Assembly (NCBI GenBank): GCA_051024685.1
Contig: JAZHPA010000027.1
Location: forward strand, 1-36,107
Length of the DNA stretch: 36,107 bases
Reading direction: 5' to 3'
From: UBA12545 sp051024685
GTDB taxonomy: Bacteria; Bacillota; DSM-521; Neomoorellales; Neomoorellaceae
Position 1 is the stretch's first letter. Every line of letters begins with the position of its first letter. Below are positions 7,354 to 16,215 of this stretch, in pieces. The notes under the pieces were generated by a model. The model had not been told where the DNA came from, did not search any database, and saw only the letters and a program-made list of their open reading frames with translations. The position numbers and the translations under genes are program-made.

Positions 7354-8301
7354 TCAGTCAAAAAGTGTGCTGACGGACTCGTCCCGGTGGATGCGCATAA
7401 TGGCTTCTCCCAGGAGGGGGGCTACCGAGAGGCGCCGCAGCCTCGGTATCTCTTTGCCCGGCGGCACCGGAATGGTATTGCAGATTATTATTTCCTCCAG
7501 GGAAGCCTCCCGCAGCCTCTCCACCGCCGGCCCCGACAGCACCGGGTGGGTGCAGCAGGCATAAATGGTCCGGGCCCCGTGTTCCCTCAATGCCTGGGCG
7601 CCCAGGCAAATGGTGCCGGCCGTGTCGATGAGATCGTCGATCATGATCACCGTTTTGCCTTCCACGTCACCGATAATGTCCATGATTTCCGCCACATTGG
7701 GCTCAGGGCGCCGCTTGTCGATGATGGCAATCTCGGCCCCCAATCTTTCGGCAAAGTTGCGGGCCCGGGTCACACCCCCCACGTCCGGCGAAACGACGAC
7801 CACGTCCTCCAGCCCCAGGCTGTTGAAGTAGTCGGCTAAAATGGGCACCGCCGTAAGGTGGTCCACCGGAATATCGAAAAAGCCCTGGATGGCCCCGGCG
7901 TGGAGATCCATGGCCAGCAGCCGGTCGGCCCCGGCGGCGGTAATCAGGTTGGCCACCAGCTTGGCGGAAATGGGGTCCCGGGCGCGGGTTTTGCGCTCCT
8001 GCCGGGCATAGCCGTAGTAAGGCACCACCGCCGTTATGCGCCAGGCCGAGGCGCGGCGCAAGGCGTCAATGAGGATCAGGAGTTCCATCAAATTGTCATT
8101 AACGGGGTTACAGGTGGGCTGGATAACAAAAACATCCGCACCGCGCACGCTCTCGTCGATGACTAAGCTGATCTCCCCGTCGCTGAAACGCCCCACCTTG
8201 GCCGCGCCCAAGGGTACGTTGAGGTAAGCACAGATTTCTTCGGCCAGTTTGGGGTTGGCGTTGCCCGTAAAGATCTTTAGCATGTCGTTAACGCTGTTCA
8301 T
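7354..8301 (-). CDS. prs: Ribose-phosphate pyrophosphokinase (PRPP synthase)
   Basis: This enzyme makes phosphoribosyl pyrophosphate from ribose-5-phosphate and ATP for nucleotide, histidine and tryptophan synthesis. The 315-residue length is standard. Motifs include the RQERKTRARDPISAK flexible loop, DLHAGAIQGFF, and the PRPP-binding DLIDTAGT. It overlaps the end of glmU by 14 bases, so the two are translationally coupled. ATG is the start used; an internal ATG at residue 7 is possible. The 3' end abuts the convergent PRC-barrel gene without a visible terminator. Confidence 0.97.
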   Translation of the reverse strand: MNSVNDMLKIFTGNANPKLAEEICAYLNVPLGAAKVGRFSDGEISLVIDESVRGADVFVIQPTCNPVNDNLMELLILIDALRRASAWRITAVVPYYGYARQERKTRARDPISAKLVANLITAAGADRLLAMDLHAGAIQGFFDIPVDHLTAVPILADYFNSLGLEDVVVVSPDVGGVTRARNFAERLGAEIAIIDKRRPEPNVAEIMDIIGDVEGKTVIMIDDLIDTAGTICLGAQALREHGARTIYACCTHPVLSGPAVERLREASLEEIIICNTIPVPPGKEIPRLRRLSVAPLLGEAIMRIHRDESVSTLFD

Positions 8302-9682
8302 CCCTCACCCGACCCTTCGCGTTTAATTTATCTAATCCTCTCCCGGCCAAATTCACCTGGCGGGCCCTTCCCAGGGCCAGGGCCCCCGGAGGAACATCTT
8401 CCGTTATGGTGGACCCGGCGCCGATGACCGCCTTTTCACCGACTTCCACCGGAGCCACCAGGTTGGTATTGCTGCCGATAAATGCGCCGTCACCGACGAC
8501 CGTGGGCCATTTATGCAGGCCGTCGTAATTACAAGTAATGGTGCCGGCACCTATGTTCACCTCTTTGCCTACCGTAGCATCGCCCAGGTAGGTCAAATGA
8601 GGTACTTTGCTGCCTTCACCCACGCAGGAAGCCTTGATTTCCACGAAATCCCCCACTTTAACTCGGTCGGCCAGGACGGTCCCCGGCCGCAGGTAAGCAA
8701 AGGGTCCGATCTGGCAGCGGCTGCCGATGATGCTTCCCTGGACCACAGAATAACTGATAACCGTATCATCGCCTATCTGGCTGTCCCTGATGCTGGCCTG
8801 GGGCCCTATGACACAGCCCGAGCCTATGCGGGTTTTCCCCTCCAAAAAAGTAAAAGGCCAGATAACGGTATCCCTTGCTATCTCCACCCCCGCGTGGATA
8901 TAAGTGTTGTCCGGGTCCACCAGGGTTACTCCTCCCAACATGAGCTCCTCGTTTATGCGGCGTTGCAAAATCCGGCCGGCCCTGGCGAGCTGCACCCGGT
9001 CGTTTACTCCCAGCACCTCCTCGGGGTCCGGACAGAGGAGGGAGTGGACCAATTCCCCCCGGCGGCAGAAGAGCTCGATGACGTCTGTCAAGTAGTATTC
9101 GCCCTGGGCGTTTTCCGGCCTGAGTTCCTCCAGGGCCGGCCACAGGAGGGAGGCCGCAAAACAATAGGTCCCGCTGTTGATCTCCTTGATGGCCCGGGTG
9201 GCGGCGTCGGCATCGCCTTCTTCTACAATCTTTTGCACCCGGCCTCCCTCATCCCGCACTACCCGGCCATAACCGGTGGGGTCTTCCACGGCGGCTACCA
9301 GCAGGGTGGCGGCCGCCCCCCGCTCCTGGTGCTCGGCCACCAAGCGGGCCAGGGTCTCAGGACGCAGGAGAGGTGTGTCTCCGCAAAGGACCAAAACGGT
9401 CTCCGCTCCCCGGGCAAGATCCCGGGCCTGGGCCAGGGCATGGCCGGTACCCAACTGCTTCTCCTGCCAGGCGTATCTGAATTTAGGTCCCAGCTCAGCC
9501 TGGACTTTGTCGCCGCCGTGGCCTACTACCAGGATGCTCTCCTGAATGCCGGCCGCCTCCACCGCGGCCAGGACGTGCTCCACCAGGCTCCGGCCTGCTA
9601 CCCGGTGCAGTACCTTGGGCCAGCCGGAACGCATTCTTTTCCCTTCACCGGCCGCCAGAACGACGGCCACCACTCTGGACAC
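8288..9682 (-). CDS. glmU: Bifunctional UDP-GlcNAc pyrophosphorylase/GlcN-1-P acetyltransferase
   Basis: GlmU makes UDP-N-acetylglucosamine for cell wall synthesis. The N-terminal uridyltransferase half has LAAGEGKRMRS and a GTGHAL motif. The C-terminal left-handed beta-helix acetyltransferase has hexapeptide repeats from about residue 250 and the NIGAGTITCNYDG segment. The GTG at 9680-9682 (464 residues) is preferred because GGGGGGAGGG sits nine bases before it. The in-frame TTG at 9703 falls upstream of that site. The gene is in a run with the MobA-like gene and prs. spoVG, which precedes glmU in B. subtilis, is absent here. Confidence 0.96.
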   Translation of the reverse strand: MSRVVAVVLAAGEGKRMRSGWPKVLHRVAGRSLVEHVLAAVEAAGIQESILVVGHGGDKVQAELGPKFRYAWQEKQLGTGHALAQARDLARGAETVLVLCGDTPLLRPETLARLVAEHQERGAAATLLVAAVEDPTGYGRVVRDEGGRVQKIVEEGDADAATRAIKEINSGTYCFAASLLWPALEELRPENAQGEYYLTDVIELFCRRGELVHSLLCPDPEEVLGVNDRVQLARAGRILQRRINEELMLGGVTLVDPDNTYIHAGVEIARDTVIWPFTFLEGKTRIGSGCVIGPQASIRDSQIGDDTVISYSVVQGSIIGSRCQIGPFAYLRPGTVLADRVKVGDFVEIKASCVGEGSKVPHLTYLGDATVGKEVNIGAGTITCNYDGLHKWPTVVGDGAFIGSNTNLVAPVEVGEKAVIGAGSTITEDVPPGALALGRARQVNLAGRGLDKLNAKGRVRDEQR

Positions 9683-9725
9683 TGGAGCAAACCCTCCCCC
9701 CAAAATTCGGGCCTTATAGGGGCCA

Positions 9726-10514
9726 TCAAGAAGAGCCTATGGGGCCCGGCAAGGGATCGGAGGCAGCTTTGGCGGATAATACCCGGCGGGCTAATTCCAG
9801 GTCGTCGGGTTTATCCACATCCACCCCGATTTCGGGGTAGGGAGTTATCACCGCTACCCCCCGTACCCCTAAAAGCTCTGAAAAGCGCCGTTCCACCTCC
9901 GCCAGGGAAAGCCGGCGCAGGACGAATTTTAGGATAAAGAAGGGGCCTATCTGACAGCCCAGGGCCAGGGGGCTTTTACGCAATGCCACCAGTTTCTGCC
10001 CCCGCAGGGCGCAGGTTGGAAGGGCGCCGGCCCGAAGAAGGGCCATATTCCCTCCCGTAAAGGTCCCCTCCTTTAAAGGTACGTAAGTTCTCTTTACGCC
10101 CGGGTAAGCCGTCTCGCTGTCCCGGCGGGTGACGATGGGATAATAAAGGTCGGCCGGGATTTTCCGGCAGCGTTCCAGGAAATCCCGGACTGCTTCCGGC
10201 GTGAGCATAGGAATGTCGGCGGTAACCAGAAGGATCCATTCTGCTCCGGGCAAGGCCTCGGCTCCCTTAAGGGCGCTTTCCACCGCCGTCCGGCCGGACG
10301 GAACCAGCGTTACCTTCTCTTCCTCTGCCAGCCCGGCCAGTTCTTCCGGACCCACCAGGACCAGGCGCCCCAAACAGCCGGAATGCCGTAAGGCCTGCAG
10401 CACCCAGGCCACCATTGGCCGGCCGGCGACGGGCACCAAGGCCTCGTTGCCGACTCCCAGCCGGTCCCCTTTTCCTGCGCTCCCCCCGGCCAGTACTACT
10501 CCGTCTACCAGCAA
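9726..10514 (-). CDS. MobA-like NTP transferase family protein
   Basis: This is a 262-residue nucleotidyltransferase of the GT-A fold. The N-terminus reads VVLAGGSAGKGDRLG (the nucleotide-binding loop of MobA/GlmU-type enzymes). VTADIPMLTPEAV supplies the metal-binding Asp, and there is a late GVDVDKPDDLELARRVL segment. The substrate is unknown; related genes are often annotated as molybdenum-cofactor or CDP-sugar transferases. The start chosen is the TTG at 10512-10514, nine bases behind GGGAGGGGG. The longer TTG start at 10538 would lie upstream of that site. Its position next to glmU hints at a sugar-nucleotide role, but that is inference. Confidence 0.8.
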   Translation of the reverse strand: MLVDGVVLAGGSAGKGDRLGVGNEALVPVAGRPMVAWVLQALRHSGCLGRLVLVGPEELAGLAEEEKVTLVPSGRTAVESALKGAEALPGAEWILLVTADIPMLTPEAVRDFLERCRKIPADLYYPIVTRRDSETAYPGVKRTYVPLKEGTFTGGNMALLRAGALPTCALRGQKLVALRKSPLALGCQIGPFFILKFVLRRLSLAEVERRFSELLGVRGVAVITPYPEIGVDVDKPDDLELARRVLSAKAASDPLPGPIGSS

Positions 10515-10540
10515 GATGCCAGCCCCCTCCCGCCGCAACC

Positions 10541-11242
10541 TCAGGAGGCTTCCTCTTCCTGGCGGGAATTCATTTCCTTCATGATGGCCTCCATCATCCG
10601 GTTTTCGGCATTTTCAATATGCTCCTGGGCCAGGCGCTGAGCCAGCTCAACATTCCGCGCCGTAATGGCCTCCACCAGGGCCTTATGCTCCTCCAGGGCC
10701 TCCTTCATGCGGCCCGGTGCGGCCAGGGAGGTGGTGCGGAAACGCTGGATTTGGTCGCCCAGGTTGTTGATGATCTGGGCTAAACGCTCGTTGCGGCTGG
10801 CCCGGTACAGTACACTGTGAAAGCGGGTGTCTACCTGGATGAGGGTTTCCAGATCGTTCTTTTCCACGCATTCGGCCACCTGTACCAGCAGCCGCTCCAG
10901 TTCTTCCAGCTCTTCCTCCGTGATCCGCTCGCAGGCCAGGGCTGCAGCCAGGGATTCCAGGGCGGAGCGGATTTCAAAGACTTCGGTGATATCCTTGGTG
11001 GAGATGCCCGCCACATAAGCACCCTTGCGGGGCACCATGACCACCAGGCCCTCCAATTCCAGCTTGCGAATGGCCTCCCTCACCGGTGTACGGCTCACGC
11101 CCATTTCCTCGGCCAGCTGGACTTCCATTAAGCGCTCTCCCGCCTTGAGCTGTCCGCTTAAGATGGCCTCCCGCAGGGTTTCAAAAACTATCTCCCGCAG
11201 GGGCTTATAATTCTCCAGCTTGCCTGCCAGCAAATTCTTCAT
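10541..11242 (-). CDS. GntR-family (FCD) transcriptional regulator
   Basis: The protein has 233 residues. It has an N-terminal winged helix with the recognition segment EEMGVSRTPVREAIRKLELE (about 45-65) and a C-terminal all-helical FCD ligand domain (about 85-215) typical of FadR/LldR-like repressors. The ligand is unknown. The ATG at 11240-11242 is preferred, with GGAGGTGA eight bases upstream; the GTG at 11254 lies within that site. It occupies the position of purR in B. subtilis, between ispE and the glmU block, but belongs to a different family. Confidence 0.9.
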   Translation of the reverse strand: MKNLLAGKLENYKPLREIVFETLREAILSGQLKAGERLMEVQLAEEMGVSRTPVREAIRKLELEGLVVMVPRKGAYVAGISTKDITEVFEIRSALESLAAALACERITEEELEELERLLVQVAECVEKNDLETLIQVDTRFHSVLYRASRNERLAQIINNLGDQIQRFRTTSLAAPGRMKEALEEHKALVEAITARNVELAQRLAQEHIENAENRMMEAIMKEMNSRQEEEAS

Positions 11243-11305
11243 TCCCTTTATCACCTCCCTGCCAGAGGGCCGGTTCTACCCCAAAAGGCCAGCGGCCGGG
11301 CCGGC

Positions 11306-12169
11306 CTACCAGGAGAGGGTGCAGGTGACCATGGTCTCCGGATAGTCCTGCCGGAGGGCCGCGGCTATCCTTTCCGCATCTTCCCTGGTGGGAGCCACCC
11401 CGAAAACAGTGGGCCCGCTGCCACACAGAACAGCTTTCTCCGCTCCCAGGGATATAAGCCGCCCTTTGATGGCCGCTACTTCCGGGTACAGGCGGAAAGT
11501 GACTCCTTCCAAAAAGTTTCCCAGGGAGCTCACCAGCGCTTCCCGGTCCCGGCGGTGGAGGGCAACCAGGGCTTCCTCCTCGCGGGGGAGGTCGCCCTCC
11601 CATCCCGACGCCAGGCCGGCATCCCATCCCCGGTAGACGGCTGCGGTGCTAACCCCGAAGGGCGGCTTCACCAGCACCAGCCAGAGGCGGGGCGGCGGGG
11701 GTAAAAGGGTTAGCTGTTCACCCCGCCCCCTCCCCAGGGCCGTTCCGCCCAGAACGCAAAAGGGCACATCGGCCCCCAGTTCCGCCCCTATGCCGGCCAG
11801 GGCCCCAGGCGTCAGGCCCAGGCCCCACAGGTAATTCAGCCCCACCAGGACCGCCGCCGCGTCCGCGCTTCCCCCGGCCAAGCCCGCGGCCAGGGGTATC
11901 CTCTTTTTCAGGATTATTTTGACGCCGGGAAAAGGATACTTCCCTTTAAGCAAAAAAGCCGCCCGGCAGGCCAGGTTATCCGCACCCCGCGGCGCTGCCA
12001 GGCCCCGAACCTCCAGCTCAATTCCCTCGCCAGGAGCCAGGAAAACTGTATCGTGAAGGTCAATGCTTTGAAAAATGGTGCTTATCTCATGGTAGCCGTC
12101 GGGCCGGAGGCCTTTAACCTCCAGGGTTAAATTGACCTTGGCATAGGCTTGGAGCTCGATCCCCTGCAA
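11306..12169 (-). CDS. ispE: 4-diphosphocytidyl-2-C-methyl-D-erythritol kinase
   Basis: IspE phosphorylates CDP-methylerythritol in the MEP isoprenoid pathway. The 287-residue GHMP kinase has the N-terminal AYAKVNLTLEV segment with the catalytic Lys region, the ATP-binding glycine loop PLAAGLAGGSADAAA, and the C-terminal SGSGPTVFGV-like segment (here CGSGPTVFGV). It starts at a TTG five bases behind GGGAGCGAG. A TATAAT hexamer lies at 12218-12223 on the minus strand, but I cannot find a good -35 for it. The neighbouring cphA gene ends about 100 bases upstream. Confidence 0.96.
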   Translation of the reverse strand: MQGIELQAYAKVNLTLEVKGLRPDGYHEISTIFQSIDLHDTVFLAPGEGIELEVRGLAAPRGADNLACRAAFLLKGKYPFPGVKIILKKRIPLAAGLAGGSADAAAVLVGLNYLWGLGLTPGALAGIGAELGADVPFCVLGGTALGRGRGEQLTLLPPPPRLWLVLVKPPFGVSTAAVYRGWDAGLASGWEGDLPREEEALVALHRRDREALVSSLGNFLEGVTFRLYPEVAAIKGRLISLGAEKAVLCGSGPTVFGVAPTREDAERIAAALRQDYPETMVTCTLSW

Positions 12170-12266
12170 AGAAACTCGCTCCCAGGTAGGGGATGAATAT
12201 GTTTTTCCTGCCCTTTAATTATACATCATATTCGACCAAAATCCTCTTTTGGAGTACAAAAAGCCT

Positions 12267-14879
12267 CTACCCGGCTCCCGCGGTGACCTGGAAGGGCTTA
12301 TCCACTACTTCCAATACCGCCGGCAGGTTTTCATAAAAAATCACCACTACCTGCCCCGGTACGGCCAAACCGAGGGCCGTGGCCACCGCCTGACGTTCGT
12401 CCAGCTCTATATAAACGGCGTCCGGCGCCAGGCCGGCCTCCAGTGCTCCCTGCCGCAGGAGGTGGGCTACCTCTCCGGGCTGCCTGCCGCGCCGGTCGCC
12501 GTCCTCCTTGATAATGATTTTCCGGCAAAAACATCCGGCCACCTTTCCGCTTTTGCGGATAGAGGCATCAGGCCGGTCCCCCGGCACCCCGATAACCCCT
12601 ATCACCTCCGGCGAAAGGCGGGTGGCCAGCTTGAGCACGCTCTCATAACCGGCCGGATTATGGCCGTAGTCGATGATCACTTTAACCCCGCCCAGCTCCA
12701 GGTACATGAGACGACCCGGATTATGGCCAGGTTCCCGGCCGAATTCCCGGAGACCTTTGGTGATGACTTCATCCGACAGACCCAAGGCCACGGCCGCCGC
12801 TACTGCGGCCAGGGAATTCTGCAAATTGTGCCGGGCCAGGCCCTTCCAGGCGCAGGCCACGGACCGGACCGTCAACAGGCGCCTTTGCTCCTTCCCACGG
12901 GCGATAAGGATATTTCCCCCTTTCACGAAGACCGCCTGTCCCCCGCAGGCCAGGTGTTCTTCCACCACCTTGTTCCGGGCCTGGAGGCTGAAAAAGATGA
13001 CGCGTCCCCGGGCACGCTCCCGCATCTGAACGGTTAGCGGATCGTCGGCGTTGAGGACCGCATAGCCGTCTTCCTTGAGGGCCTCTACTACCAGAGACTT
13101 AACATGGGCCAGGTCGGATAGGGTTTCCACGCCGTACTGGCCCAGGTGGTCTTCGGCTATGTTGAGCACTACACCCACATCGGCCCGGTCGTACCCCAAG
13201 CCGGAGCGGAGAATCCCCCCCCGGGCCGTCTCCAGCACGGCAGCCTCTACCCTTCTGTCCGCCAATACCCGCCGGGCGCTGGCCGGCCCCGCGGCATCCC
13301 CCGGCTGCACCAGACAGCCACCGATGTAGATGCCGTCCGTGGTGGTGAGGCCCACCCTGCGTCCGGTTAGCCCCAACATATAAGCGATCAGGCGGGCGGT
13401 GGTCGTCTTGCCGTTGGTTCCCGTCACCGAGACCAGGGGAATACGGCCGTCATCCCCGGGCGGGAACAGTCCGGCCACAATGGCTCCTGCCACGTCCCGC
13501 GGCCGCCCGGCGGCCGGGAAATGATGCATGCGGATGCCCGGGGCCGCATTTACCTCCAAAATCCCCCCCTGACCCCGGCAGATGGGCCGGCCGATGTCCG
13601 GGCAGACCACATCCACGCCGGCTATGTCCAGGCCCACCACCCGGGCCGCTTCCACCGCCAGGTAGGCGTTGTAGGGATGGACCCGGTCGGTCACATCCAC
13701 GGCCGTCCCGCCGGTGCTCAGATTGGCGCTCTCGCGCAGGAGCACCACCGTCCCCGCCGGAGGAATATCCTTCAGACCCCATCCTTGGCGCTCCAAGGTG
13801 AAGAGGGTAATCCGGTCTAGAGGGAGTTTGGTCAAAGGCCGACCGTGTCCCTCCCCCCGCAGGGGGTCTTTATTGGCCAGTCGGACGAGCTCTTCAATGG
13901 TGTGGTGGCCGTCGCCTATCACCCTGGCGGGCAAGCGCTCGGCCGCTGCCACCAGGCGACCGTTGACCACCAGGAGGCGGTACTGACGGCCGGCCAGGTG
14001 CTCCTCCACCAGGACCGGCCCGCCGCCGGGGGCCGCCTCCCCATAGGCGCGTTTCACCTCTTCCGGATTTTGCAGATTGGTGACCACCCCTTTTCCCTGA
14101 TTGCCGGCCACCGGCTTGACCACCACCGGAAAGCCCAGCTGCACGGCCAGAGCCACGGCCTCGGCGGCATTTCCCGCCACGCCTCCCCGGGGTACCGGCA
14201 GCCCGAATTCCTGCAGCAGCTCCTTGGTCAGGGCTTTATCACCGGCTATATCGGCTGCCAGGCAGCCGGTGTTCTCCGTTACGGTGGCCTGCATCCGCCG
14301 GCTCTTGCAGCCGTAACCCAGCTGGAGGAGACTTCCATCTCCGACGCGCCGGACCGGAATACCACGACGCTGGCAGGCGGCCACAATGGCAGCGGTGCTG
14401 GGTCCCAGCCGGTATTTGTCCAGGAGACCGGCCAGTTTCTCTTGAGCGCGGCCTCGGTCGTAGTCCCGGCCCTCCAGGACAGCAGAAACCAGGTCTACCG
14501 CCAGGTGCAGGGCTTCTTCGGCCACCTGTCGGCAGTTGTATTCTATAACAATTTCGACTTCCCGGGGATGGGAGGTGGTACGCGTTTTGCCGTAGGAAAC
14601 ATCCTCTCCCGCCACCCATAATAATTCTAAGGCCACGTGTTCCACCACATGGCCCAGGTAGGTCCCCTGTTGCAGGCGTTCGCGAAAACCGCCGGGATAA
14701 CCCCGAGAACAGTAGTGTTCTCCCAGACCGGGGAGGACCGTCAGCAGGCGCTCCACGAAGCCCGGGAGGCTGCTGGTCTTCACCCCCGCCAGGTCCTTTA
14801 AATCCAACCTGGCCACCAGCACCGGGCGCAGGCAAAAAATATTGGGCCCTTCCAGGGCCCGAAGGCCCTTGATCTCCAT
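12267..14879 (-). CDS. cphA: Cyanophycin synthetase
   Basis: CphA polymerises aspartate and arginine, using ATP, into multi-L-arginyl-poly-L-aspartate, a nitrogen-storage polymer. The 870-residue length fits. The N-terminus reads MEIKGLRALEGPNIF, as in the family. An ATP-grasp domain (about 200-470) carries KPVAGNQGKGV, and a Mur-ligase-like domain (about 475-870) carries the P-loop GTNGKTTT. The start is placed at the ATG 14877-14879; the nine upstream codons from the TTG at 14906 are not family-like. It lies 54 bases downstream of cyanophycinase, so synthesis and degradation are probably co-transcribed. Confidence 0.95.
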   Translation of the reverse strand: MEIKGLRALEGPNIFCLRPVLVARLDLKDLAGVKTSSLPGFVERLLTVLPGLGEHYCSRGYPGGFRERLQQGTYLGHVVEHVALELLWVAGEDVSYGKTRTTSHPREVEIVIEYNCRQVAEEALHLAVDLVSAVLEGRDYDRGRAQEKLAGLLDKYRLGPSTAAIVAACQRRGIPVRRVGDGSLLQLGYGCKSRRMQATVTENTGCLAADIAGDKALTKELLQEFGLPVPRGGVAGNAAEAVALAVQLGFPVVVKPVAGNQGKGVVTNLQNPEEVKRAYGEAAPGGGPVLVEEHLAGRQYRLLVVNGRLVAAAERLPARVIGDGHHTIEELVRLANKDPLRGEGHGRPLTKLPLDRITLFTLERQGWGLKDIPPAGTVVLLRESANLSTGGTAVDVTDRVHPYNAYLAVEAARVVGLDIAGVDVVCPDIGRPICRGQGGILEVNAAPGIRMHHFPAAGRPRDVAGAIVAGLFPPGDDGRIPLVSVTGTNGKTTTARLIAYMLGLTGRRVGLTTTDGIYIGGCLVQPGDAAGPASARRVLADRRVEAAVLETARGGILRSGLGYDRADVGVVLNIAEDHLGQYGVETLSDLAHVKSLVVEALKEDGYAVLNADDPLTVQMRERARGRVIFFSLQARNKVVEEHLACGGQAVFVKGGNILIARGKEQRRLLTVRSVACAWKGLARHNLQNSLAAVAAAVALGLSDEVITKGLREFGREPGHNPGRLMYLELGGVKVIIDYGHNPAGYESVLKLATRLSPEVIGVIGVPGDRPDASIRKSGKVAGCFCRKIIIKEDGDRRGRQPGEVAHLLRQGALEAGLAPDAVYIELDERQAVATALGLAVPGQVVVIFYENLPAVLEVVDKPFQVTAGAG

Positions 14880-14933
14880 TAATCCATTTATTCCCCCTTC
14901 TGCCAATTGCTAGTTTAACCACCCCGATGCAAA

Positions 14934-15725
14934 TTATACTTCCGGCAAAAGGGGGCACCGGAGGGCAAGGTCGAAACCGTAGCCGGCGGGCAGGATATGT
15001 AGCTGGAGGCCCGTCAAGGCCAAGGGGCCGGTCCCGGCACCGGAGATGTCGGAATGCTCGATCCGGCGGCCGTCCACCACCGTCACCGCACCCGACCCGT
15101 AGACCCTAAAGCGCTGCCGGTCGTCCACCAGCACCGCCGTGTCTTCGTCGATGCCCAGGCCGAGGATGTAGGGATTGTGGGCCACGGCCGCCAGCAGCCG
15201 TCCGAGGCGGCCCCGCTGGGCAAAATGCTGGTCCACCACCACTTCCCGAATGAGCCCCAGCCCCGGGGCCATGCGCACCACCTCGGCCCTGGGGGTCTCC
15301 TCCCCCGCGCCTTCCACAATCATAGTGGCGCTCATGGCCGCGGCACCGGCACTGGTACCCCCGATGACGGCGCCCCGGCGATAGGCACGGTGGAGGGCCC
15401 GGTCCAGCTCCGTCCCTCCCAGAAGGGCCGTCAGCCGCAGCTGGTCGCCGCCGGTCAAAAAGATGCCGGTGCTGCCTTCCAAGAGATTCACCAGGGCAGG
15501 ATGGCCGGCTTCCCGGCGGGAAGCAAAGGCCACGACCTCCACCCTCGCAGCACCCAGCCGGGTGAAAAGCCGCCGGTATTCTTCCCCGGCCCTGGCCATG
15601 TCCCCGGCCGCCACCGGCATTACGGCCAGGACGGCCTTCTCTCCTCCGGCCGCCTCGACAAAGCGGCGCAGGATCATACAGCGCCCCTCTTTGTCCTCGT
15701 TACCGCCAATAATATACAGGGCCAT
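14934..15725 (-). CDS. cphB: Cyanophycinase
   Basis: This is an S51-family serine exopeptidase that cuts cyanophycin into beta-Asp-Arg dipeptides. It has 263 residues from the ATG 15723-15725, which follows AGGGGAGG; a longer frame to 15797 is not family-like. The nucleophile motif GGTSAGAAAMS is present near the middle (about residue 130), with the FLTGGDQLRL segment before it and GLGIDEDTAVLV after it. It precedes cphA on the same strand and is divergent from comFB. Confidence 0.95.
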   Translation of the reverse strand: MALYIIGGNEDKEGRCMILRRFVEAAGGEKAVLAVMPVAAGDMARAGEEYRRLFTRLGAARVEVVAFASRREAGHPALVNLLEGSTGIFLTGGDQLRLTALLGGTELDRALHRAYRRGAVIGGTSAGAAAMSATMIVEGAGEETPRAEVVRMAPGLGLIREVVVDQHFAQRGRLGRLLAAVAHNPYILGLGIDEDTAVLVDDRQRFRVYGSGAVTVVDGRRIEHSDISGAGTGPLALTGLQLHILPAGYGFDLALRCPLLPEV

Positions 15726-15814
15726 GGCGTTTCCTCCCCTACTATTTTTTCCTTCCGGCAGGAAACGTACCCGCCGAAGGCGAATCTCCTTAAACATAGA
15801 GATGGGGGGAGACC

Positions 15815-16090
15815 ATGGCCCGACAAATCACCCTCAAAAACTATATGGAAGACTGCGTATGGGAACTGCTGGACGAGGTACTGGCCAAGGACCCTGAAGC
15901 CTGCGGCTGTGAAATCTGCCGCCACGATATTGCGGCCCTGGCCCTAAACCGGCTCCCTCCCCGCTATGTGGTGAGGGACCAAGGGGCTGTCTACACCAAG
16001 ATTTCCATGCTGGAGGCCCAATACCGGGCCGATATTTATGCTGCCCTCACCCAGGCCTTAATGCAGGTAAAAGCAAACCCGCGCCACTAG
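15815..16090 (+). CDS. comFB: ComFB-family protein
   Basis: This 91-residue protein of the late-competence ComFB family has the conserved LKNYMEDCVWELLDEVL start and the CGCEICRHDIAALALN core, where Cys residues at about 32, 34 and 37 could bind zinc. In B. subtilis comFB lies between comFA and comFC and is dispensable. In cyanobacteria ComFB-domain proteins have been linked to cyclic di-nucleotide binding. Here it stands alone, divergent from the cyanophycin genes, so its role is open. It has an ATG start behind GGGGGGAG. A strong terminator arm begins inside its last codons. Confidence 0.85.
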   Translation: MARQITLKNYMEDCVWELLDEVLAKDPEACGCEICRHDIAALALNRLPPRYVVRDQGAVYTKISMLEAQYRADIYAALTQALMQVKANPRH

Positions 16091-16118
16091 AAGAAGCAGG
16101 GCGCGGGTTTGGCTTTTT
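16075..16118 (+). terminator. Intrinsic terminator of comFB
   Basis: The 11-bp arms AAACCCGCGCC (16075-16085) and GGCGCGGGTTT (16100-16110) are perfectly complementary, followed by GGCTTTTT. The comFB stop codon (16088-16090) lies in the loop. Confidence 0.92.
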
Positions 16119-16215
16119 ACGCCGGGGTCTCAAGGCGCAGGGTCCATGCCCTTGGGCCTTGAAGGGCAGCCCCAACCCCCGCGGCGGGTAGGGCTACCGG
16201 GGGTGGGCCCTTTCC

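Noticed and set aside
8513..9937. A 474-codon open frame on the plus strand opposite glmU and the neighbouring gene
   Set aside because: It mirrors the codon pattern of the well-supported minus-strand genes, has no recognisable domain and no ribosome site; long antisense frames are expected at this GC content.
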